64,000 nucleotides of DNA from Dictyophora rubrovolvata (GCA_029959195.1 CP114119.1:930001-994000), one strand, 5' to 3'; shown: positions 25,872-38,702, numbered from the stretch's first letter. Notes: generated by a model from the sequence alone, not told the origin. Translations and numbers: made by a program.

Positions 25872-28800
25872 ATGTCCATCGATCCAGAACAAATTGGAAA
25901 GCCTCAAACAAAGCCAAAACTCCGCCATCATAAGAGAACGCCTACCGGTTAGTATTGTTTTAGGCGACCTTTCTATTCAATTCTACTGCAGGCTGGTTTT
26001 GACTAATTCAATTTATCGCTTGCAACAATTCCATGTTGCTTTAGGCTATCTCCCGGAGCTGACGAAAGATGGTAAAGAGATTTGGCCAAGAGGTGACGAG
26101 GCTACGTGGCAGAAAGGCATAAGGGGTGTCTCAACCGGTAAGAGAGGGAGTTTTGCTAGGCAGGATTAAAGTGCACAACGCTGACTGATTGGCGGGTTGT
26201 TGAAGATGTTTCTCGAGTTACGGATAATATCGTTCATCATGTTCAGACAAGCATTGCGCGTCAAGCGTGAGTTTGCTCACTTTTTTCTAGACCCGTGCTT
26301 GCCTTACATACTAGACTCCGATTAGGTATAATTTAGATAACTCTGGGGCGTACCATGCGACTGCTCTTTCCGTTAGAGATGAGCTGATCGTCAATTGGAA
26401 TGATACGCAGATGTATTATACCAGAAAGACGCCTAAGCGGGCGTACTATCTATCCGTTCGTTACTGCTATCTCCTACAAGTTGAGAAACATGCCGATTTG
26501 ATTCTCTCCTTCACAGCTCGAATTTCTCATGGGCCGCAGTCTCGACAACGCACTTTTGAATCTAGGTCTGAAGGACAAGTACAAAGAAGGCACTGGCAAA
26601 CTCGGATTCAATTACGAAGACTTGCTCGACTGTGAACGTGATGCAGGTCTTGGGAACGGAGGGCTCGGTCGTTTGGCAGCCTGTTATCTTGATTCTAGTG
26701 CTACGACGCAGCTTCCAGTCTGGGGATATGGACTTCGATACAAATATGGTATTTTCCAGCAACTCATTGCTCCCGACGGGTCCCAGTTCGAGGCTCCGGA
26801 TCCTTGGCTGAGCGCTGGATACAATGCTTGGGAAGTTGTTAGACCGGATGTGTCTTATGATGTCCGGTTCTACGGAAATGCTGAACGAACTTCCAATGGC
26901 CGTGCTGTATGGGTACGTTTTTCAATAATTCATTTCGTCTTCAGACAATTTAAGATTCTTGGAAGTCTGGAGGACAAGAAGTTGTTGCAGTTGCCAGCGA
27001 TGTTCCAATTCCGGGTTATGCGACTAGAACTACCAATTGTATAAGGCTTTGGGAGTGAGTACACGATCTGAAACGCTACTACCTTTTATTTTGGGCGCTG
27101 ACAGCTTTGTAAGTTCTAAAGCCAAGCGTGGATTTGATTTACAGAGTTTCAATGCTGGCAACTATGAAGGAGCAGTGGAGTCAAGTAACTCTGCAGAACA
27201 GATCACATCCGTTCTGTATCCCAACGATAACCACTCATTGGGAAAAGAACTCAGGCAAGTTATCTCACATAATCTAGACATATCTCCCTAAGTCAATTCT
27301 ATAGACTGAAGCAACAATATTTCTGGACCGCTGCGAGCTTGGCGGATATTTTACGCCGATTCAAGAATATTGGTAAACCTATGACTGAGTTACCCGACTA
27401 CGTCGCCATCCAGCTGAACGATACCCACCCCACGCTCGCAATTGTAGAACTTCAGCGTGTTCTTGTTGACGAGGAAGAAATACCCTGGGATCAAGCATGG
27501 ACCATTGTGAACCATGTTTTCTTTTACACAAACCATACCGTTCTCCCGGAAGCTTTAGAAAAATGGCCTGTTCCTTTAATGCAACACCTTTTGCCGCGCC
27601 ACATGCAAATTATCTTCGATCTTAACCTTACCTTTCTGAAAGCAGTGGAGAAGAAATTCCCTGGAGATCTTGGTAAACTTCAACGTGTCTCTTTGATCGA
27701 AGAAGGATTACCTCAACATGTTCGTATGGCTAATTTGGCCGTTATTGGTACGTACCTCATCCGACCAACTCCCTTCGAGGGCTTACACCGCCGCCGTAGG
27801 AAGTCGTAAAGTTAATGGTGTCGCGGAACTACATTCGGATCTTTTGAAAAAGACGATCATGAAGGACATGGTAGATGTTTATGGACCTTCGAAGTGAGCT
27901 TTTCACGAATATATCATATTTCTTTGATTTTAATCAAGGCAATAGGTTTGGCAATGTTACCAACGGCATTACACCTCGTCGGTGGCTTGACCAGGTATGA
28001 TTTAATATACCTATCTCCTTCAAGTCACAAGACTGTAATCATGTAGTGCAACCCTGGTTTGAGCGACCTTATCACGGAGACCCTCAAGGTTCCTAAGACC
28101 GCGTGGCTTAAGGATTTGACACTACTCAAAGGATTGTTGAAGTATGTTGACGACGAGGAATTCCATACCAAGTGGGCTGCTGTGAAACGTGCAAACAAAG
28201 AACGATTGGCGCTGTTCATCGAGTCTACTATGGGGGTCCAGTTGAATCCAAATCATATGTATGATGTTCAGGTGAAAAGGCTTTCAGCTGGACGGGTGAA
28301 CATATTTAAATTATTTTTTTTCTCAACAGTGCAAACGGATTCATGAATATAAACGGTTTGTATAGCATTCATCGGAGCAGTAGATCTTTGTCCTGAATTC
28401 AAGCCTAGACAAACTTTGAATATCCTTGGAGTCATTCACGTATGTTCTCATTAATGCTTGGTTATGTACAGAAGAACTCCAATCATTTCCAGAGATACCT
28501 CGCTATCAAGAAAATGTCTCCTAAGGAACGTAAAGCAGTTGTACCTCGTGTTGTCCTCTTTGCAGGAAAGGCCGCTCCAGGATGTAAGTTTCGGCATTCG
28601 TAAATGCATTGTATTTCGTTTTAATGACTATGTAGATTACATGGCAAAATTGGTCCGATAAATCTCTTCTTTCTACCTGTTTATCTGTCTCACGAACTGT
28701 CTAGACGATACGATTAATTGTTTGCGTATCTAAAGTCATCAACGCCGATTCTGAAACAAGTGATTATCTCAAACTGCTTTTCTTGCCTGATTACAGTGTA

Positions 28801-29924
28801 AGCACAAATTTGGATACCCTTCACCGGTAAAAGGTTACAACATTACTTGACACTTGACAGGTATCTTTGGCTGAGTTAATTATTCCCGCGGTATGTTCTG
28901 GCACTACGATTTTTTTCCCCTTGGTAACCGTTGAGGCGTTAACATATATCTTTTCCTGTTCAAAGAGCGACATAAGCCAGCATATCTCTACTGCGGGAAC
29001 CGAAGCCTCCGGCACGTCTAATATGAAGGTATTATCGCACATTCTTGAAGTCTATCAAAATAAGCTGACACTTATCTAGTTCTGTTTGAATGGTGGTTTG
29101 CTTTTAGGTGAGCTGATCGGTGTATCGACTTGAAATGCACATTTATCAATATCTACCAGGTACCGTTGATGGCGCTAACATTGAAATAGGCGAGGAAATT
29201 GGAGAGGACCAGGTAGTGACCCTTGTCCTCTCAACTTCAGCTCATTCACACTGTTGTCCAGGTGTTTTTCTTCGGACATTTGGCTCCTGCAGTGGAGGAA
29301 CTTAGATATCAACACATGTATCGCCCTTCTCCTGTTCACGAAAAGTCTCCCGATCTCGCTCTTGTATTGGACACAATCGCGAGCGGGATGTTTGGCGAAC
29401 CCGGCACATTCGAACCGTAAGGACCTTTTGGTTTATTTTTTAGTGTCAACTGTCTTATTATTCGTTCGAAAAAGATTGTTAAACACGATTCGTCAAGGGG
29501 ATCATTATTTGATTACAGTACGTAGCGTTTCTTTTCTTTTTTTCTTTTTGGTTCTGAAAAAGCGTTAGGATGATTTCGATTCATGTGGGGCCATCTTCTA
29601 ACAGGCACTAAAAACGACCCCTAACCATGTTTTTTAGATTTGATTGCCAACAAAACGGCTGATATAGCATTTGCTGACCAGGAGGAATGGATTAAAAAAT
29701 CCATCATCACTGTAGCAAAGGTATTTCATTATGTTATGTGTGATTCGATGCTTTCTGACTTATTCGTTATTAGATGGGAAAATTCAGTTCTGACCGCGCA
29801 ATTATGGTTTATGCCGAGGTAAGTCGTAGAATTTCTGCAAGCGTTCAAATAACATCATTTTGCATTGTGAACACAGGAATATTGGAATATTGAACCTGTC
29901 ACTATACCGCACACGAATGCATGA
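25872..29924 (+). CDS. GPH1: Glycogen phosphorylase
   Basis: Releases glucose-1-phosphate from glycogen by phosphorolysis in the cytosol, with pyridoxal phosphate as cofactor. More than 20 short exons, product about 860-880 residues. After a short N-terminus ([20 protein letters not shown]) come [39 protein letters not shown] and [18 protein letters not shown]. Then come [14 protein letters not shown], the [14 protein letters not shown] block and the PLP-binding region [16 protein letters not shown] (about 28978-29026), followed by [16 protein letters not shown]. It ends [15 protein letters not shown]...EEYWNIEPV. An N-terminal phosphorylation segment as in yeast is only weakly present. One exon near 29570 is 16 nt (encoding DDFDS). 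The ATG was chosen because it is the first in frame and lies right after the duplicated leader element. Confidence 0.94.
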
Positions 29925-30778
29925 ATGGCATAGCGGAAAGTACATTTGCTAGATGCACATCTACTCCCTATGTGTTTACATAAATACTAAATAAAGTTTA
30001 TCGTCTATTGGGTTTCCCTCAAGTCTGACGCGGCACTGTACATGCTAGTCGAGTCGCCGAAAATAAACAATAACTTACTGTCCACTCAACTCATCTGTAA
30101 GGGTCGACTCACCCGAAACACGCTGCAAAAAACTCATCTACGAGTCATTAACATTTCTGAATCACCTCCCCCCTAATCATATCTCTTTTATTAACTCAGT
30201 CTCGTTTTATGACTCATTATGATTCGTCCTTTTTTCCCTTTCTGTAAACATCTAAAAACGTACAAAAAATCCCTCTTGTATGCTACGTTTCGATACGAAG
30301 ACTTAACTCTCTCCTCTCACTATGAAACTTAATTTCGAAGCATTTTCAAGCTCTGTTATCCGCAAGGTCGACTAAATTCATTACAAATAGCGACTTTACA
30401 TATGTACAAACTGTATCACCACTAGGATTCGACACTTCACGGCCTTTGTCACTTGTGTATAGTAGAACATATTGATTTTTCCGTTTCGAATATCGATCAT
30501 CCAGGACATACGAAAGGCAATTCTGAAATTTGATAACTCCGTTAATCGATTACTATGCAATCGACTTCCCTCCCATTCACAACATCTCGCACAACTCGGG
30601 GCAACCGCGCACTCCTTCTAAGTTTCTTCTTTTGATCCTGTTGGGTATTATTTACCTTCATCTCTGATCTAGTCTTTGATTTTGCTTTCATCTTCTTTAT
30701 GGGAAATCGAATTCGAGGATTCCAAGTCTCATTTAAAAGAGCTTCTGCCTTTGGACCTAGCTAGAGTCAAAAAGAGCG
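29925..30778. other. Intergenic, convergent 3' ends of GPH1 and the RecQ gene
   Basis: 854 bp, AT-rich, between two stop codons. It holds the 3'UTRs (possible poly-A signal aataaa at 29990-29995). No coding exon set is supported. At about 30660-30778 the minus strand continues beyond the helicase stop without a convincing exon. Confidence 0.5.
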
Positions 30779-33002
30779 TTATTGTTTTACCAGAAGATAT
30801 AATATGCATGCCTTTATATATGGGTGTTTTTTCCAACGCGTGGTTGGAGATATTCGTTTTTCCTCCAAAACCCCAGTCTTGACTAGTTCTAAAATCAATA
30901 TTGTGATTTCTTCTTTATTCATGGGACCATGCGGTAGGATGATCTGACAACCAAAGAGACCGTCATCCCACTTAGAGGGAAACTTTGCGAATCTGGGGCT
31001 TTTCTTCCCAAGAACAGCATCGATGAGTATGGCCCTTGTTTCTATCCATTCCTTTTTTGACCATCTTGCCATGTTCTGTAATATTTTTACTATGTTTTGT
31101 GCACCTTCAATTAGACCGCGTTGAATATCATGATCCTGGGGAGCATGTCTATCAGGCGAAAGGCATGTATCGCAATTGTCACAACGCTCTTTACGGTTCT
31201 CTCCAAAGTAGGAAAGGATGTTCGAACGCCGGCACGAGGATCTATCGTGTAGGATGTCCGTGACTCTGTTGAGCGACTCAAGCTCGAAATGGTTATCTTC
31301 AGACTCAGTGAGACTCTTGATTACATCCGCGTCTGTCGGCTTATAGTCTGATATGATTATATGCCTATGTGTTATGGGGTGGAGGGAACTTGAATGAGAA
31401 GACTTACAAACAATACTCCAGGCTTTTTCGCCGTCGCGTCCTGCACGACCACTTCCTTGGACCCAATTTTCCACGGAAGATGGCAAGCTATTCCAAACCA
31501 CCCAGCGAACTAGTACGAGTTTAGCGGACAGAAGTGGGGGAAGAAGATCATGTGGAGCCTACCATTCGGATTATCTATACAGTTGAATTTGACATTAAAA
31601 AGGTCGTATTGTCTACATATTAGATGCCACCACCCACCGATTCCGAACATAAATGCGACCTTGAAAATGTTCATGCAGGCCGCATATAAAGCGATTTTTG
31701 GGATAAAAACTCACCGTGGCAACTATAATATTTACGTCGCCATTAAGCCATTTCTCGACTGCTGAAGACCGTGTAGCTGCGTCTAGTCCGCCATGGTAGC
31801 AGTCAGCTGGGATTCCTTTTTGCAAAAAGCCTAGTGTCAACTCTGCCGCATCGTTCTTTGAAAGGTGCCACAAGATATACCGTCATCTTTTTTGTGAGCT
31901 GTGCAATGTTTCAAAAAAGCGTACCCTTGTAGTGCAGTATATTATCCCCTGCCCTTTTCTGGAACAATATTATTCAGTAACATGTGCGAAGACTGAAGGA
32001 GAAGACTTACCGTAAGAGATCCTTAATATCCTCGCCGTAGACACATATATGCTTCCCTTGTTTTGTTCGTACCTCATGGTATACCTTAGGGCGATCCAAG
32101 GTTTCGCTGAGAAGGACATGGTCTTTCATGTTGAGCTTCTCGATCGTTCTATGGACGTTTTTGTCCGTGATGGCTGCCGAAAGAGCTAATCGAGGTGTTT
32201 TCCGAAAACACTCAGAGACGACGTTGGCAAAATCGAGATACTATCCGTAGGTGTATATCGACCGTTTAGTGGTTTTCAAGAAAGATGCGAGTGTCTTACC
32301 GCTTCGCGAAAGCTTTCTCCCCACTGTGGCATATTATAAAAAGTCGGTTAAACGAGGCTGTATGCTACCAAGGGTTTGACGCACTTGTAATAGTTGTTGA
32401 GCCTCGTCGATGACGATTAATGCTAACTTATCCTTCATTTGAAGACGCTCCAAGAGTGGCGAAAGAGGTCGAAAAGCATGATCTGGATTCATCGGTACCA
32501 TGTATTCAGGTACCGTGAGGAGGATATCCGGCAGTTTTTTAGATGTTAACTCGATACGGTTAAGGGTTTCGTGTCTCTCTCCACGGGGTTGATCTCCATG
32601 GAGACTATTGGGACGAAAGTTAGTCGACAGACTTGGTTTCTAGATGTCAATGTTTACCAGACGACTCTTAAGTTTTTGGCACAATTTGAAAGTTTTTCTG
32701 CTTGATCTAATAATAAGGCTTTCGTGGGGTAAACAACCACCGTTAGTTTCCGTGGTCCTGTCATATGCGCTCTTGCTACTGCAGCCAACTATATTTTCAA
32801 GCTCGAACGGGAGATGCTTATTGTAGATGATAAATTTACACACTTGCCAGATCAGTGATTTGCCTGATCCTGTTGCTGACCTAACAAACACGTTCTTCCC
32901 ACTCAATACGGCTTGAACTGCTTTCAATTGCACTGATCGAAATTTGTCCCATCCAAAGTATTTTTTGAGGAGTCTGTGCAGAGTTTCTTCATCGTATGAC
33001 AT
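30779..33002 (-). CDS. RecQ-type DNA helicase
   Basis: Predicted 3'-5' DNA helicase, about 600-680 residues. Motif 0/I: FGWDKFRSVQLKAVQAVLSG and SATGSGKS (Walker A, near 32880). Motif Ia: VVVYPTKALLLDQ. Motif II is DEAQ in LIVIDEAQQLLQ, not the usual DEAH. The aromatic-rich loop is represented by WGESFREAYLDFA. Motif III: LALSAAITD. The second RecA half has YHGGLDAATRSSAVEKW, then IIVATVAFMFGIDNPN and the motif VI QGSGRAGRDG. A RecQ zinc module with CRRSNILSYFGE and CDNCDTC follows. The HRDC domain is absent and the C-terminus is short (RWKKHPYIKACILYLLVKQ). Motif V is spread over exons of 22 nt (31659-31638) and 12 nt (31574-31563). The start is the first ATG before YDEETLHRLLKKYFG. RecQ-like helicases are expanded in mushrooms, so orthology to a named RecQ is unclear. 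Confidence 0.88.
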
Positions 33003-33310
33003 CGGATTCCTCAAAATAGCGAAGAACTTGAAGGAAATTCAGAGAAGCTTATTGGATTACCAAGCGGTAACGAGATAGGCATTTGAATGAAAATCGTCAT
33101 TATTGAACGTGTACCATAAAGACTGTTATAAGAAGGCCGCTGGGATATAAACAAATGACAAACAACTCAAGGCGAGTTTTTTTTTAGACTGAGTTTGGCA
33201 CGAGGTCATAAGCCATGATCCAGGAACTCGGGTCGATTTCAATCTCCGCTTCTCCCGTCCGCTTTCTCTTTCCTTTCAGCTTCTCTACCCTAACATTGTT
33301 ATACATAAGT
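33003..33310. promoter_or_regulatory. Divergent promoter region, RecQ helicase / RBM39-like gene
   Basis: 308 bp between two start codons. A T-run (33178-33185) and a pyrimidine-rich block (33239-33290) precede the plus-strand gene. No TATA box or gene seen. Confidence 0.4.
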
Positions 33311-35579
33311 ATGTCCTCTCCGAACGGCAACACAATGTCTGACCAAAAGTCGTAAGTTTGTTCATTTTTGGAAGCTGGTTTTACTGACTCTTTTATGTTT
33401 AGGGAATACTCTCCGCCGCATCGTCGCCACTCATATTCTAGGGACCGCGGGGATAAGAGGCGCGAACGTCGCGACCACGATGACAGACGACGATCTCGTA
33501 GTCGTGAAAGACATCGAGGCGACAGACGCAGTCATAGCCGAAGTCGTGATAGGTCTCGTCATAGAGATAGGGGAAGAGATCGCCGCCGTGATAGAGACGA
33601 CCGCGATAATCGTCATCGCGAGCGGGATGACAGAGAACGTCGTCGGCGCAAGCGAGAAGATGATTCCGATCACCCAGAGGACGACAGGCATAAACGAAGG
33701 CGAGAAGAAGGGGATCATGATGTCAATGCTCTCAATGCAAATGGTGACAGTATGTCTGTAGACAGAAATGTTCGCAGAGATCGTTCTCGTGATTCCGACC
33801 GTAAGCATAGTGAAAGACAACCCAGGCGTCGGTCTCCTGACAGTTATGGTGGTACCCCACCAACCCGTAAGGAAGACCGTGATCGTCCACCCCGTCGAGA
33901 CGATGATGTCCCTGGCTCACCTCCCAAACCAAAAAGTCCACCTGCCGTGTACGTGGGTTCGGGGATACTGTTTGTTTTTGTTTTTGTTGTCTAATTTTTC
34001 GTTGTAGGCGTCGACCTTCCCCTCAATATGAACCCCCTCCAGACTCTGGCGATGAGCAACCCAATGAAGATCATGACTCTGAGGCCCGATCTGTATTTGT
34101 TTCTCAACTAGCTGCTCGTCTTACAGCACGAGACTTGGGTTACTTTTTTGAAGATAAACTAGGTGAAGACACTGTGAAAGATGCTAGGATTGTCACCGAT
34201 CGAATATCCAGACGTTCTAAAGGGTAAGTTAACACATCAGCAAGGTTGACACTCTAGCTAATTTTGAGTGCTGCAGCATTGGCTATATTGAGTTTAAGTC
34301 TATGGATCTTGTTCCCAGGGCAATTGCTCTTTCGGGAACCATAGTTATGGGACTTCCCATCATGATTCAGCTCACTGAAGCCGAGAGAAACAGAACTCAC
34401 GCGGGTGACGGGTTGGTCTTAGATTACAGTCTAGAGCAAAGATATTAATTTTTCTTTTTTTGATAGCATTTCTTTGGGCTCTGGTGGTGGTACCTCTCAT
34501 GGAAGACAGTATGTCTTGATATTATATACACTTGCTCGGCCGTCTGACTCCTTGAAGGATTTATGTTGGCTCGCTTCATTTCAATTTAACTGAATCGGAT
34601 ATTAAGCAAGTTTTTGAACCTTTCGGGGAACTCGACTTCGTTGATCTCCACAGGGACCCGATGACTGGTCGAAGCAAGGGCTACTGCTTTATCCAGTATG
34701 TCGAAATCACTGCTGGGGGTAAATGGTAATATTAATCAGTCATTCATAGATATAAACGAGCGGAAGATGCGAAAATGGCTCTTGAACAGATGGAAGGTTT
34801 TGAATTAGCGGGTCGCAGCGTATGTAAATGCTGTACCGGTGTATACGAGATTTTCTTACGACTTTTACCGTAGCTTCGTGTCAAAACAGTACATGAGAAG
34901 GGTAGTTCAAGATCACAGCAACAAGATATATTGGATGAGGGTGTTGGTAAGTATTATTTATCTATTCGCATCAAATGGATTCTTCATCGAACTTGCAACC
35001 AGGTGGTAACTTGAATGCGGCGTCACGACAGGCACTAATGCAAAAACTTGCTAGGACTGAATCTGCTCCCTTGAAACTACCCGAAGTGTAAGTTTTTGGC
35101 TTGACAGGCCACAAGCCACTTTTTCTTATTGAAAACAATACTTGCAGTGTAAAGCCGGTTATAACGCAGCAACAAACGTCACGATGTGTCTTGTTGAAGA
35201 ATATGTTCAATCCAGACGAGTGTGTTTTGGTTTCTTCTTTGTTTAGTACTATGAAGATAACTAAACATATGGCGTTAAAATAGAGAGACTGAACGAGACT
35301 GGGACAAAGATCTGGCGGAGGACGTCAAAGGTGAATGTGAACAGAAGTACGGGAAGGTCGAACGAATCAAAGTCGAAAAAGAATCTCAGGTGGGGGGTCC
35401 TTTTACTTTGACTTTTTTGAACGCCTCCTAATAGTTGCGGTTAGGGTGAGATATATGTTAAGTTTGACGTAGTGGAGTCGGCTACCAAGGCCATCAAGAG
35501 TTTGAATGGTCGTTGGTTTGGAGGAAGACAAGTTGCTGCTCATTATATTTCAGATGCCATAATGCAAGCGCATCAGTGA
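33311..35579 (+). CDS. RBM39/CAPER-like (CC1-like) splicing factor
   Basis: Nuclear RS-domain RNA-binding protein of the RBM39 (S. pombe Rsd1) family, helping U2AF-type 3' splice-site recognition. About 10 exons, roughly 560-580 residues. The N-terminal third is an Arg/Ser/Asp-rich domain (33410-33830, with repeated RDR, RSRSR, RHRD). RRM1 holds VFVSQLAARLTARDLGYFF and GIGYIEF. RRM2 holds FYVGSLHFNLTESDIKQVF and SKGYCFIQY (the RNP1 octamer). A linker with ALMQKLAR follows, then an atypical C-terminal RRM (UHM type) with CVLLKNMFNPDEE, a family hallmark, and GEIYVKFD, FGGRQVAAHYIS. The arginine in the R-x-F position of the UHM is read as GRWFGGRQV, slightly different from the typical motif. 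The start MSSPNGNTMSDQKS is the first ATG after the 5'UTR. Confidence 0.92.
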
Positions 35580-36247
35580 CATGTCGGTGGGCCGGGAGTA
35601 CATACATTTAGTAGAGAAATGGGCGGGGTCAAGTTTTTCTTTCTTCCCATCTTCTGCTACGCTCAGCTGAAAAAAAAAACGAAACGAACAGAACGAAGCA
35701 AACCCTTACGGGTGCATTTATTTTCTATTTTTTTCTTTTTCTCCCTTTTTCTAGGTTCCGATAATGTAATGAATGAATGGCAGAATGCAGTACGAAATAC
35801 TTATCTCAGGCATGACAATCTTCTGTCGCTGTCAAAACGTTTAACATTTATAGTTGACCAGTTACATCATTAATCGATCTCTTCTTTGACCTTTGATGAC
35901 TTGATTCGTTTTTCGTACTTAGCCATTATCATTCTCTTTGGGAAAGCAAACAAACAAATCGACGATGGGTAACCTTTATGTGTTCAACACCGATCAGGCT
36001 GATCTTCATGTAGGTGACAATGACAATGGACTTGAGCTCTTGAGTTAGCTTGACTAGGTTCATTATCGGTTGCATGTGGACGAGAACTTGAAGCGACTCG
36101 AAAACGTGCCGTAAATTCCCAAAAACGTTCACGTGCTTCTGATATAAAGCTATATACATATAAACCATCGATAGCCTGACTATAATTAATATACTGATTT
36201 CTTGCTCTCTGCTTCACACCTACATATCCCATTGCACTACTAGTACG
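35580..36247. other. Intergenic, upstream of the RidA gene
   Basis: 668 bp. The first part is T-rich and looks like 3'UTR of the splicing-factor gene. A candidate TATA element (gctatatacatataaa, 36149-36164) lies about 85-100 bp upstream of the RidA start. Nothing coding is supported. Confidence 0.45.
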
Positions 36248-36840
36248 ATGTCTCAGGTTGAGAAAATCAATTCAACGAAGAATCGTCCGTCCACTCATAT
36301 TCTTTGTATGTATTATCAAGTTCCAAATCCCAGCTTACATTTGAATGAAAACTGATCGTGGCGTAATACGAATCATATATCATATATCATATCAGCGCAT
36401 GCCACTAAAGTTCCTGCTGGTAGTGGGCTGGTATACCTCAGTGGTCAGGTACCGGCGGGGATAGATGGTAAAGTGGTGGAAGGCGGTATCAAAGAGCATA
36501 CGGTACGCGGTTTCATCGATGGGGGTTCTTTTTGATTGACGGTGGCGTCTGCAGGCCCAGTGTCTCCTAAATCTTGGAAACGTGTTGGAAGCCGCGGGTT
36601 CTTCATGGGAAAAAGTCGCGAAAGTTAACATATATCTCAAGAATATGGACGACTTTGCCGCCATGAATGAAGTCTACCAAAAAGTAACTTTTTTGTGTCC
36701 TCTCAACTCGTATTTTGAGCAATTTTTTCGTTTTTTTTTCCCAGCTTCTTCCAGACCCGAAACCAGCCAGAACGTGCGTGGAAGTTGCAAGACTTCCCTT
36801 TGACGTTGATGTGGAAATGGAAGCCGTCGCTGCCTACTAG
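36248..36840 (+). CDS. RidA/YjgF/Mmf1-family enamine/imine deaminase
   Basis: Hydrolyses 2-aminoacrylate and related enamines or imines that leak from PLP-dependent dehydratases, protecting other PLP enzymes. Four exons (36248-36305, 36396-36502, 36555-36683, 36745-36840) give 129 residues, the usual family size. Family landmarks are VYLSGQVPA, the central [25 protein letters not shown] split for brevity into [12 protein letters not shown] and [11 protein letters not shown], the late catalytic-site Arg and Glu in [11 protein letters not shown], and VDVEMEAVA. There is no mitochondrial presequence, so a cytosolic location is likely. It lies 133 bp upstream of, and on the same strand as, the D-serine dehydratase gene. 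Confidence 0.93.
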
Positions 36841-36973
36841 TAGAGTGCTGCGTTGTTTTCTGAAATGTTTTGTACATATATGCACCAGAATTTGAAGTTA
36901 CTAAGCAAAAGAAGGTTAAATGTCCATGTGACCTCACTGCTAGTCTGTTCCGCGATAAGTTTGACTTCTGACC

Positions 36974-38504
36974 ATGACACCGCCTCAAACATTTTCTTAT
37001 CTGGCCGACAATGTACCTCACAGAGGGGGACTGTTGGAGGCATTCAAAGGCAAACCATTGCAGTCATTGCGGACACCCGCTGCGGTCATTGATCGAGCGT
37101 TATTTGCTCAAAATTGCGCGCTAATGTACGATGCAGTAAAAATATGGAATGCTGATTTTCGCGCTCATGTCAAAACGCATAAGGTGGGCAGTCTATCATC
37201 ATTCTACCTGAAGAGGGGTTCATTAAAAGAACACGTCGAGACCCGGGAAGGTGTTATATTGCAACTTCAGATCTCAGATGCTAAGAAGACTTCAGCGGTA
37301 GTCGTTTCTACAATTATGGAAGGCCAAGAGATTATTCGGTCGGGCTTAGTTTACGAGGGAATTGTTAAGGATGTATGTCTGCTTTCTCCTTGTCAAATGA
37401 GGTAAACGTGTGCCAATGGGAATAAAGATGTTATACGGACTTCCGGTAGGATTGAACAAGCTTACGGAACTGGCGGACATGGCGGATGTGTTAGAAGCTC
37501 ATCAAGGCCATATGCGGCTATTAGTAGATCATCTTGAGCAAATTCGAGTTTTGGAGGAATATAATGAGCTGAACGGCCGCAAGTCCCCGTGGTCCGTTTT
37601 TGTAAAGATTGAAACCGGAGGAAAGTAAGATTGAGCTTGGTTTTCGGGACTCAATTATCGCTCTGTTAATTTTGATTTTAGACGAGCCGGAGTTGAGCCC
37701 GAATCCTCAATCTTCAAGGACATTTTGCGAAGACTGTTTGCATCTCCCGCCTTTTCGGTCTATGGGTTCTACTGTCATGCCGGACAGTCTTATAGATCTA
37801 CCACCCTCGACGAAGCCTCTGGGTTTTTGAACACTGAAATTTTGGCTGCCAATAATGCGGCTGGAATAGCGAAAGATATATTTTCGAGCATGTTTTCCAA
37901 GGATTACCCAGGTGTTTTCGTGCTCTCTGTCGGATCGACTCCCACCGCACATGCATTTCAGGAACCTACAGAAGAAATTATCAAACGGCTGGAGTCTGTT
38001 TTAAACGGAAAACTAGAGATTCACGCTGGGAATTATCCCATGCTTGATTTGCAGCAAATGCACACGAGTCTCGTAGGACCGAAGAGAGTTGCCCACGCGA
38101 TTTTAAGTACAGTATTGTCGCATTACCCTGGGCGGGGTAAAAATGGCGAAGATGAAGCTTTGTGCGATGCTGGTGCCATTGCCATGAGTAAGGACACAGG
38201 TCCATCCGGAGGCTTTGGTGATGTCGAAGGAAAAAATTGGAAATTAGGACGCGTCTCGCAGGTAGAAAATTCGGCTCTTTCTTTCTTTCTTTCCTTTTCG
38301 GCTCATTCATCATTATAGGAACATGGAATCTTGATTAGAAAATCAGGAGATGAATCGACATTAGACATAGGGAGCGTTATTCGAATTATCCCTCAGCATG
38401 CTTGCTTGACGGCTGCGAACCATCCGTGGTACTACATCGTAGACTCTGATTTAGGCAAAGCCAATGAAGTTGTGGACATCTGGGTGCCATGGAAAGGATG
38501 GTAG
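36974..38504 (+). CDS. D-serine dehydratase-like PLP enzyme (Dsd1 family)
   Basis: Predicted to turn D-serine into pyruvate and ammonia through 2-aminoacrylate, using PLP and zinc; a fold-type III enzyme with the alanine racemase N-terminal barrel. Five exons or so, about 430 residues, close to yeast Dsd1 (428). The PLP lysine is in RAHVKTHK near residue 70. The barrel continues through VFVKIETGG, VYGFYCHAGQSY, VLSVGSTPTA and LEIHAGNYPMLD. The zinc site is HACLTAANHPWYYIV, with the His-x-Cys pair that defines eukaryotic D-serine dehydratases. It ends WVPWKGW. D-threonine aldolase is an alternative in the same superfamily, but the His-x-Cys motif favours the dehydratase. The product chemistry fits the adjacent RidA gene. 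Confidence 0.92.
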
Positions 38505-38702
38505 AATAGACCAAACTAAATGTGCAAAGTTTGGACAAATGAACAAGGTTGTAATGAACTGTCTATGATGAACATGACCATAGAGTAAATTGTTACTCCG
38601 CCGGACTCGGTAAAGGCTGCGCTATTGGGTGGCGGGTGTGCGACCGTCAATGCCATCATACGAGTCATTAGACGCCGAAAGTTTACACTGCTATCTATTG
38701 CC

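Noticed and set aside
33480-33761. Hydrophobic open frame inside the RBM39-like gene, rich in Val/Ile
   Set aside because: It is the +1 frame of the Arg/Ser-repeat exon; GAT/CGT repeats give Val/Ile runs in that frame. No start context or splice sites of its own.
36703-37092. Several open frames on both strands around the RidA/DSD boundary
   Set aside because: They overlap confirmed exons and the short intergenic gap and show no family motif.
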